Both the position numbers and the translations under genes were made by a program. The notes below the pieces were generated by a model. That model was not told where the DNA came from. It ran no database searches and worked only from the letters and a program-made list of their open reading frames with translations. From the NCBI GenBank assembly GCA_009801085.1, contig VNWV01000007.1, positions 1,674,001-1,738,000 on the forward strand: a stretch of DNA of 64,000 nucleotides. The letters run 5' to 3'. Position 1 is the first letter of the stretch, and each line of letters starts with the position of its first letter. Below, piece by piece: positions 55,937-64,000 of the stretch. The DNA comes from Lasiodiplodia sp. COLG20. Lineage: Eukaryota; Ascomycota; Dothideomycetes; Botryosphaeriales; Botryosphaeriaceae.

Positions 55937-58543
55937 CTAGTGGGAAGAGCCCTTACGGAAAGCGAGCAGCGAGCCGAGGCCAGTCAGGCCGCATCCATTC
56001 TTCAGGAACTCGTGGCTGAGCAGCTCCGTCGCAGTGGCACGAGAGCGGACGTCCACGCAGAGACAGACGCTCAGGAAAGCCTTGAGCTCCTTCGAAAGCT
56101 TCTCGGGCTTCTTGAGGCGCGGCGTTCCGTTGGTGGCAATCAGGTAGAGTGCCTTGAGCGGCTCCTCGTTGAGGTAAGGAGGCTCAGACTCGATCATCTC
56201 GATCGCCATGATACCGAGAGACCAGATATCAACCTTGCTGCCGTACTCCTTCTGCTTGACAACCTCGGGTGCCATCCAGTACGGAGTACCGACCATGGTA
56301 GCACGCTTGCTGCGCTGCTCCGTAAGCTTGGCGCAGAAACCGAAATCGGCTGTGGAGACGTCAGTATGATTGTTACGCCATGATTCGAACCGCGCCACTT
56401 ACTGATCTTGACGTTGCCACGGCCATCAAGAAGAACGTTGTCACTCTTGATATCACGGTGGATAATGTTCTGGTTGTGGAGGTGCTCGAGACCCTTGCAA
56501 GTCTGCATGCGGAGATTGATTAGTGGCTCGAAAATCATGAAATTTGCGGATTCGGACACTCACCTCAAGACAGATGGTTGCAATCTGATCCTCAGTGATT
56601 GACGGGTTGTTGTCAATGACATCTGTGAGAGCACCTCCCTCCATGAACTCCATGACGACCCAGAGCTCCGAAGCCTCCTCCTGCAAGAAAGCATCCAAGA
56701 AGTTGACGATGTTGGGGTGGACCGAGTCCTTCATGACAATAATCTCGTTGACAATGAGCTCCTTGCGGGGCTGGTTGCGGAGATCCATTTGCTTGATGGC
56801 GACCTGAGCCCTGGGTCCGTTCTCGGCAAGCAGCCTCTTGGCAGTCCGCGAAGGCGCATTCTCGCGAATCCTGGCAACGTAAACGGAGCCGGACGCACCC
56901 TGGCCAATCTTCTTCTGCTTGTTGTACGACTCAAGCGGCTTCTCCTTGGAGACAACCTCACGTAGCTTCGCCATAACCTCACCCTCGGACATGGCCGACA
57001 TACGGACCTCCTTGCGCGCCGGAGGGTCTTCCTTCTTCGTGAGCGCGGCCTCGGCGGCCTTGACGGCATCGTTCTTCGGAGCGCCGGTCGGCTGCTTCGT
57101 TGCGATGTTGAGCGGCTTGGGCGCAGCGGGACCACGCGCTTGACTACTAGCACTTGCACCGTTAGGACTACGCGTGTGACCTGGACCTTGTCCTGGGGGG
57201 TACCTCTGCTGGGAAGATTGCTGGGGCTTCGTTGGAATCTTCGTCTGGGCGCTGCCCTGGTATCCGTTCTGGGTCTTGGGCGCCGGAGGCGCGGGACGCT
57301 GGGCGGCCATCTGGCGGAGCGATCCGGGAGGCTGCTTGTTGGCGGTAGGTGCTGGAGGCGCGGCGCGGGAAGGATTGTAGCGGTCCTGCTGCGAGCGGGC
57401 AGGGCTGCTGTCGCTACTGTCGTCGCCATAGCCGCCAAGCTCTTGCTTAGCCATTGGTACCGACTTCTGGGGGAGGGAGGCATTGTACGCTGCCAGCTCT
57501 TCGCGTTCCCTCCTCTCAGCCTCGCGGCGCTGTTCCTCGCGCTCGCGCTGTCTGCGCTCCTCTTCCTTCCTGCGGCGCCTCTCTTCCTCAAGACGGGCGT
57601 CAGCCTGGGCCTGCTGGTATGAAGACTGCTGGCTGTTGCCGCTGGTCTGGGATTTGGTCGTGCCATAGCTGTCTTGGCGCTGGAAACCGTTCGGGGGACC
57701 GGGGCGAGGACCGGCGACGGACGCACCACTCGAAGAGTAGCCGAGCTGCTTGTTAGCTTCAGCACCGGGCGTGGGGGTGAGGCTCGAGAACTGGGCGGGA
57801 TCTTCGGAGCGCTTGACCAGCTTCTCGGTGTAGAACTCGAGGACCTCAAGCACGGCCTTGGGGTTCTTCTGGTAGTCGTCCTTGGTAATTGCGGAGGCTG
57901 TGAGGAGTCTCTCCCATTCTTGCGGCAGACCGACGAACGCACCGCTCGTGGGGTCAAAGCCGACGTGAACTCTGTGGGTGAAGTTGGTGGGGTTAGACAC
58001 GCCGCCCATGCTGGGACAGCGCTGGTAGATGGAATCGATCCAGGCGTAAACCTCGTCGTCCGTTTCGACCTTGCAAATCAGCTGCTTCGTAGGGCCGTCG
58101 CGCGGCGGTGATTGGCCGTTGTTAGCTGTGGCGGCGGTCCGGATGATCTCGAAGGAAAACGGGTAGTCCTCCGACCGTTGGATGTTGGTCACGTCGCGAA
58201 GGTAGATGGTGAAGGATACCTTGGGCGAGCTGTTGCTCTTCAGGAAGTCGAGCTGGTATTCCCTCAGGACGAGGTACTTCTCGCTCCAGAACATGCCTTT
58301 CAGCATGCCGTCTTCCTTCACCTTGGCCCAGCCATCTCTGATGACATTGTCCTTGCCACTCTTCTCGTTTCCCGTGTGCTGGCGCTGAATGGGCGTGGCG
58401 CCGCTGAAGCCGGGTGAATTCAGACTCATTTGAGACATGTTGCCAGGTAGACCTTGTGTGGATGGGGTCAGAGCAAGTCGTGGGCGATCGGCTGGGGGCT
58501 TTGGAGCAGGGCCAGGGTTCATGAATTGGTCGCGAGAGTACAT
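55937..58543 (-). CDS. CLA4: PAK-family kinase Cla4 (PH-CRIB-kinase)
   Basis: Exons 58543-56564, 56502-56403 and 56349-55937 give 830 residues. The start [17 protein letters not shown] is chosen because upstream codons in the same frame are unlike the family. Cla4 is a Cdc42/Rac effector controlling polarity and septation. Domains in order: PH (about residues 70-190, beginning [20 protein letters not shown]); CRIB ([20 protein letters not shown]); a long Pro/Gln/Arg-rich linker with a charged coiled coil ([18 protein letters not shown]); and kinase (about 560-820) with [42 protein letters not shown] and [13 protein letters not shown] plus CRIB distinguishes Cla4 from Ste20. Both introns lie in the kinase domain. 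Confidence 0.96.
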
Positions 58544-59791
58544 ACTGGTAGATCCGGGCGTCAGCGTACAGCGCCTTCGTGAATAGCCGCTGCTGGGTGG
58601 AATGCGAAACGAGCACGAGGTCGGGGGGTGCGGAGGCGAGGAGCAGGTGAAGTGGGTGGAGGTCCGCACGTGGGTAGCGACAGCGAGAGGGGCGGCCAGT
58701 GCAAACTCCGCAATTCGGGGGGCGAGCTATGGGCGCGACTTACGGATGGGAGGCCATTGCATGTGTCGGTTAAGGGCGCGAGCGGTGTTGATTATGGTCA
58801 GGAGGGCGGTATCTGCCCGACGTCGAGGGGTCGCTCAGGCCGCGCTTCACTGGGACAATCGACGGCTCGACCTCGCGGCCGCGTGCCCAGGAACAATAAG
58901 CAACAGGGCCTTTGAGGGCGGCGGTGTGCTTTGTGCGGCTCTTTGGCCTAGGAGGTCTGGCAGGTATAGGGGCGGGGGGAGGCGACTTTTAGAGAGCGCG
59001 AAGTACGGTGAGGCTCATGCGCGCGACGGCGGCTGTTCGCACCGAGTCAATGCTGCGGGCTGCTGATCCGGCGGGGGGAGCGCAGTCTTGGGCAGCGTTG
59101 GCCGTGGCGCTTTGGCGAGCTGGGAGCGAGCAGGCAGGCAGGGTGAGCGAGTGCACGAACAGTGGAGGTGAGGGCGTGCGGGCGTGCTCAAGTTTTGACA
59201 GGGTAGCGGGGGCGTGGGCGGTACCCTGGAGCGGAGCGGTGGTTGCAGGCCTGTCAGCCGTCAACTGAATCCCGCGGCCGCTGCTTGGGGGGAGCCCAGG
59301 CGACACGGGATAGCCGCCGCACCACCCGCGGCGATCGCACACCCGGCCCTGCTAGAATTTCCAGAACGCGCCCTTGCCATCTCCGCTGCGCCGCCCACAG
59401 CCCAACAGCAAATGAAGCTTGATGCGTTGCGCCAAGCCCCGGCCTCCTATCGCGACGCGCGCAGCTGCCCAGCGTCTCCATCAGCCTGCGACGCAGCCGC
59501 CGCGACACGTTTCAGAGATACTTCGTCACAAATATAGCTGCGCCGCCACTTGATCCTGCATGCATGCGTATAAATCGCTGCCACTGCCGCCGTCACGCCG
59601 GAGCGACGGCAAGCTTTATCACTGCTGTTGTTGCTAATTACACTCCACAATGCCTCTCCAAAGGCAAAAAGTAACCCAATTGCATCAGGAGCATCCCAAC
59701 CACGCCGGTCCAATGCACCATTACAAACCCGCACTGCGCCTCCGTCCGCGAATGGAATGTACACCAAGCTCCCAATCCCACCAATACCAAC
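58544..59791. other. Intergenic region upstream of CLA4
   Basis: 1.25 kb, GC-rich, between the CLA4 start and the alpha-actinin stop (both minus strand). No gene recognised. Frames up to about 150 codons are GC-rich by-products. Confidence 0.5.
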
Positions 59792-61928
59792 TTAAGATGC
59801 GTCTCCATTAGCTCCTTCATTATCGCGGCCGCCGCCCGAGATGAAGTTATTCATGTAAGTAATGTAGTCGTACTTGGGCAGATCGCGGTCTTCCTGCAGG
59901 TCGGGGCCCTTGTGTTCTGGCATCTGCCTGATCAGATCCTCGATAATCTCGTCCGGCACGAGAGAGTGGCGGAGATCCAGCTCGGTGACGTAAGGCTGCT
60001 CCCTGTTAATATCCACGCATTCCGCTGTTGGGTCGAATGCACATACCTTGCCGTCCGCAACTTCCCTGAAACTCTCGAAGACCTGCTCGGCATTGTTCTG
60101 GTCCTCAGTCTCGTTGACCATGAACCGAATGAACTGCTCAAACGAAACGTAATTGCTCCCCTCGCTCGTCTCCATGAACTGCTCGTGCATTTCGTCTTCG
60201 TCATAGACAAGACCAAGACTGGCAAGCGCAGCAGAGAACTCCAGCTCTGTCAACGAGTTGCTCAGATCACGATCGAAATGCTTAAAGACGGACTCGAACT
60301 CCTCCAGTTGAATGGGTGTCAAATTGGTCATGTTACGTGCCACCATCTGGTTGTCGAGGAAAGCAAGCTTCTTCGAGACGCTAGCTTTCACCAAGTCTAG
60401 TTCGTACTCCAGCTCGTCGTAAGTATATGTTGTATAGTCGTTTTCTTCGATGTTAGCCTCCTGGCATTGCCTGTCGATATCGGCAATTATTTCCAAGAAC
60501 TGATTCAATGGCTTTACGTTCTCGCTGAGCTTCTGCGTGTGTTGCCGCTGATCTTCTACGTCACCTTCGAGACCTGACAAAGAAACGGACAAAGTGTTCA
60601 GAGCAAGTGCCAAGTCATTCGCTTTGTCGGCAAACGAGCGGCGAAGGGCATTTTTGATGCTGCGCTCCTTGTTAGTCCAAACCTGGGAGTCCGAGACGGG
60701 TGACTTACTCTCTGATCGTTTCGTTGATGACTGAGCTTCTTGCGCGTTCTGCTGCCATGAGTCCGGCCCAGGATTGATCCAGAGCCTCCAGACTGAGCTC
60801 CGGTGGCGGCGTATAAGGACGTAGGCGGTACGTGCTGAGCTTTGTTTTGATGTTGCCTAGGAGGCTGACCAGATCCGACTTCTCTGCGACCCACTCCCGC
60901 TTCTTGGACCTCCTGTAGGTTGTGAAGAGCGCAGCTTGGTGCTTTGCATCGGCGTAGGTTCCGTCAAACACAGCTCCCTCCCACTCCTTCTTTTGCTCCG
61001 CAATCTGGCGCAACAGCTCCCTCATGCGACGCTCAAAGGAATTCTGCATCTCCCAAGCACCCTGCATACTCTGTACAAACTTTTCGACACGACGGCCGGC
61101 GTTCTCAACCTTCTCCATTTGCGAAAAGGCGTGGAACCAGTAGGCAATGTAGGTCATCAGCGAACGCTCGTCGGGCTTGGCAACGTCGCAGACGTCCTCG
61201 ACGTCAAGAAGGTCTGGGATGCCGATCTCGTTGGCAGCAATCTCGAAAGCAAGCTTCATATTACCGGCGTGGTCGCTCTTGTCAAGGGAGTCATAGTCGA
61301 TTAGGTCGGGGCGGTGGATGTCGAGTAAGGCGCAGCTGTAGAGCTTTGTTAGCATCAATAGCATTTATTCTGTACCGCGCCTGAAGAACGTACAAAGCTA
61401 GACCGTCGTTCCAGCTTGTGGAAAAGTCGCGCACATTGACTTCGTCGTAGCAGGCGGTCTTTCTCTGGCACCACAGCAACAAACCCTCCTTTGCGCTCAG
61501 ACCCTGGTCGGAAATCTCGCTGATGGTGAAGCGGAGAATGAGGGTCCAGATCAGACCCAGGATGATTTTCCGGTTGCCGTCGACGACATCCTCTGCGCCC
61601 ATGTTGACCAGTTGAATACTCCGACTCCTGACAAAGTCCAGCGCCTTGTTGACATTTTCAAATTTCTGGACGCGCAGCTTGGGTTTCGAGGCGTACTTCC
61701 CGAGGGATTCCTGGGACAGGATCTCGAGCAGGTGGATGAGGAGGGTGCCATCGGAGAGGTCGGTGCACAGGTCCTTGATGACCAGGCCGCGGACGGAGAG
61801 CTTGCTGTTAAGCCTGCAGGCGGAGGCGCGTCAGAAGCAGGGCGGAGGGCAAGTGGGGGGCGAGAGACGGACCATTTCGTAAAGGTCTTTTGCTGGACAA
61901 TGACCCACTGCTGCTCAAGGGGAGCCAT
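59792..61928 (-). CDS. AIN1: Alpha-actinin-like actin cross-linker (Ain1)
   Basis: Exons 61928-61873, 61813-61394, 61335-60709 and 60659-59792 give 656 residues, the fungal size. Ain1 bundles actin at the cytokinetic ring and septum. The start MAPLEQQWVIVQQKTFTKWLN begins the first calponin-homology domain, with DLSDGTLLIHLLEIL and GNRKIILGLIWTLILRF. The second CH has AKEGLLLWCQRKTA, DFSTSWNDGLAFCALLDIHR (across a splice junction) and DVAKPDERSLMTYIAYWFH. Two coiled-coil or spectrin-like segments follow, fewer than in animals. The C-terminal EF-hand region begins FESVFKHFDRDLSNSLTELEF; some calcium loops are incomplete, so calcium binding is uncertain. Two CH domains plus C-terminal EF hands exclude fimbrin. 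Confidence 0.95.
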
Positions 61929-62398
61929 GGTACCTTCGCGGCATTGGAAGCAGGCAGCGGGGAGGGTTGGCGCAACGTTTTTCGGTGCGGAGGTGTTGTG
62001 TTGACAGCAGACTGCGCGGCCGACAGTAGAGCGGCTTGGGACCCTGTCGGGCGCGGCACTGCGAGAGTCGAGTTCCCGTTGGCTGTTCCCCGGCGACCGG
62101 GCAAGCACTTCAGGGAGGCGCGTGCGGACCGCGACCGCGCTGATCCCTGACGCTGTTGCTGCTTTGGCCGAGACCCGAGTCAGCCAAGCCTTCCGCGCGA
62201 GCAAGTGCTTCTGGGCGTCTTGAGCAATTGTGTAGCTCGATTCTAGCCTCTGCGCTGCTGCCTGCTCTGGTTTTCTCGTCTCTGCTTCTTCGTCCTGGCA
62301 GCGTAAACAACGTTTGGGCGTACAAAGTCGAGCTAGGCCGCGCCCCGCAGCTAACCCCCCGTCCCGTTGGAGCGCGCGCGTGCAGATTCCCTGTCGCC
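61929..62398. promoter_or_regulatory. Divergent promoter, alpha-actinin / cation antiporter
   Basis: About 470 GC-rich bases separate the two start codons (61928 minus, 62399 plus). No gene or distinct motif identified. Confidence 0.5.
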
Positions 62399-64000
62399 AT
62401 GGCTTCCAGTAGCGCCGCCTCGCTGCCCTACCATGAGCCCGGAATCACCACTATCCTTATTCAGGGCTCGTTTCTAGTCATCCTCAATGTCATCAATACC
62501 ATCTTGGACAACACCGTCTACTGCGGCCTCCTCGGCCAGATCTTCATCGGTGTGGCTTGGGGCACACCAGGGGCAAAATGGCTCTCGGAGTCGACCGAAG
62601 AGGCCATTGTCCAGCTTGGTTATCTCGGCTTGATACTGCTCGTATACGAGGGTGCGCTCTAGCCCTATCCCTTTCCATTGAACTTCTCTCATCTCAGCTA
62701 GGCGGCCTCTCGACGTCGTTCGCGTCCCTGAAAGCCAATCTGCTTCTCTCCATCGCCGTTGCTGTCACGGGCATTGGTGTGCCTATAGGCCTCTCGTTCG
62801 TTCTGCAGGGCTTAGCCGATGCGACACCTCTGCAGGCCTTTGCCGCAGGCGCTGCGCTCTGCTCTACTAGCTTGGGAACGACCTTCACCGTTCTTGCAAC
62901 GAGCGGCCTCACGAAATCCCGTCTCGGCGTGGTCCTCACCAGTGCTGCTATGATGGACGACGTTGTGGGTTTAGTCATGGTTCAAGTTATTTCTAACCTC
63001 GGTGGCTCCGGCTCGTCGTTCAGCGCGACTACCGTCATCAGGCCTGTTTTCGTCTCGCTGGCATTCGCCGTGCTGATCCCGCTCGTCTGCCGCCTGATCG
63101 TCAAGCCGGCTACTCTTTTTTTGAACAAGCACCGTGAGGCAAACCCCTCCGGGCCGATGCAGAAGTTCCTGTCCATGTATCAGACGAGCTTCTTCATCCA
63201 GACAGCCATTCTTCTTGGTTTCGTTGCGGGTGGCTCCTTTGCAGGGACCTCCAACCTCTTCACCGCATATCTTGCTGGTGCATCCATCAGCTGGTGGGAC
63301 GCTGAGGTGCCTCATTTGCTGGTCGAGAAGTCTCAGAGCACGGACGCGAGTCACGCTGGCAGACAATCTTCCGCCGGCGAGGTCTCGAACGATAATACCT
63401 CTCAGGTGATTGACGATGGCGACAGCATCCGAAGCCAATCATCCGCCCATACATCTGGGGTCGCAATTTACGAGCGATATTACCAGCAGGCTGTGGAGAA
63501 GATATTGAAGCCACTTTTCTTTGTAAGTGCTTCCGAGAGGTTGACTTTACGCTTTCTGACAATTTCTGCAGGCCTCGATTGGCTTTTCCATTCCCATTTC
63601 CCAGATGTTCACGGGCTCTGTTGTCTGGCGTGGAATTGTATACACAATCCTGATGTTGTTCGGGAAACTGGTATGCGGTCTCTGGCTAGTCCGCTTTTCT
63701 GTTTCGCCGTACATCCCCGAGCGTCTTAAACTCCGTAAGCTCCGCTTGCCATCGATGCCCCACCTCTGGGGTGCATCAGCGAAGAAGGAAGCCAAAGCCG
63801 AGCGGAAGAAAGACCCGAAGCGGAAGCACAGCCACGCGGATGCTCTCCAACCTCAGCGCGAGGAGCAGCAGATCCCATCTCAAGCCCAGACATCTCCGCG
63901 AAGCGAAGAAGACACGGCTCCGCAGCACGGCGCGTCGTCCGAACAGGACGAGCACGCTGATAATAGCACTCGGCACACTTCGCGCGACCCCAAGAAACCC
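62399..64000 (+). CDS. CPA2-type monovalent cation/H+ antiporter (partial)
   Basis: Exons 62399-62651, 62702-63522 and 63572 to the window end give 501 residues so far, open at the right edge. This is a CPA2-like antiporter that exchanges K+ or Na+ for H+. Seen are the first helices (ITTILIQGSFLVILNVI), the turn LGYLGLILLVYEGGLSTSFA across the splice junction, GAALCSTSLGTTFTVLATSG (unwound helix), and the essential acidic pair in AAMMDDVVGLVMVQV. Further helices end in ASIGFSIPISQMFTG and VVWRGIVYTILMLFG. A hydrophilic loop of about 90 residues precedes the last helices. After them a Lys/Glu/Ser-rich cytosolic tail starts and is cut off. Ion specificity and membrane (plasma membrane or internal) are not shown by sequence. 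Confidence 0.88.

Noticed and set aside
56380..56396. GATTCGAACC, which resembles a tRNA T-loop
   Set aside because: It lies in an intron of CLA4, and no acceptor or anticodon stems can be formed around it.
59792..61928. Fimbrin/plastin as the identity of this gene
   Set aside because: There are only two CH domains and they come first; the EF hands are C-terminal. Fimbrin has N-terminal EF hands and four CH domains.

Overview
The window is nuclear DNA of a filamentous ascomycete (Pezizomycotina; a Dothideomycete is my guess, not proven). The evidence is single genes with short GT-AG introns (mostly 45-110 bases), eukaryote-only proteins (ORC2, SEC12, SEC15, CLA4, alpha-actinin, eL39), a fungal rhodopsin-domain receptor, a fungal GPH-type sugar symporter and an RNase MRP subunit of the fungal Rmp1 type. 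I found no operons, tRNA, rRNA, CRISPR array or transposase gene. I rebuilt exon structures by hand. Every spliced model given as a recognised gene stays in frame from ATG to stop, except the last gene, which runs off the window end.

Layout, left to right: P5B-type ATPase YPK9 (+, 1426-5759); GPH sugar/H+ symporter (-, 6676-8781); endosomal Na+/H+ exchanger NHX1 (+, 9883-12164); a gene-poor 2.4 kb stretch with doubtful small genes and an inverted repeat; acireductone dioxygenase (-, 14609-15303); mitochondrial ornithine acetyltransferase ARG7 (-, 15675-17107); ORC2 (+, 17415-19304); aminopeptidase P (-, 20080-22414); an importin-13-like karyopherin (+, 23090-26279); ribosomal protein eL39 (+, 26855-27197); N-terminal amidase NTA1 (-, 27865-28839); COQ8 kinase (+, 29428-32152); an 8-exon rhodopsin-domain membrane protein (+, 33365-35321); a FUN14 protein (-, 36296-37131); vitamin B6 synthase PDX1 (+, 37709-39051); exocyst SEC15 (-, 39499-42128); a Mei2-type RNA-binding protein (+, 43793-45739); a 2.4 kb gene-poor stretch with two long hairpin repeats; RNase MRP subunit RMP1 (+, 48137-49005); three consecutive secreted-protein genes (+, 49125-51831); SEC12 (-, 52476-54566); PAK kinase CLA4 (-, 55937-58543); alpha-actinin (-, 59792-61928); and the start of a CPA2-type cation/H+ antiporter (+, 62399 to window end).

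Most genes are core housekeeping functions: secretion (SEC12, SEC15), polarity and cytokinesis (CLA4, alpha-actinin), ion homeostasis (YPK9, NHX1, CPA2 antiporter), mitochondrial metabolism (ARG7, COQ8, FUN14) and nuclear functions (ORC2, importin, RMP1). They are not a functional cluster.

The accessory part is about 45.7-52.5 kb. Two nearly palindromic hairpin repeats lie there, and a half copy of the same repeat lies 41 kb away near 6.1 kb. Beside them is a run of three secreted-protein genes. Two of the three encode an unusual repeated cysteine pattern, C-x3-C separated by 6-10 residues from another C-x3-C. In the third gene one such module sits between two Lys-Arg sites, as if released by a Kex2-like protease. 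This is the best candidate here for something undescribed.
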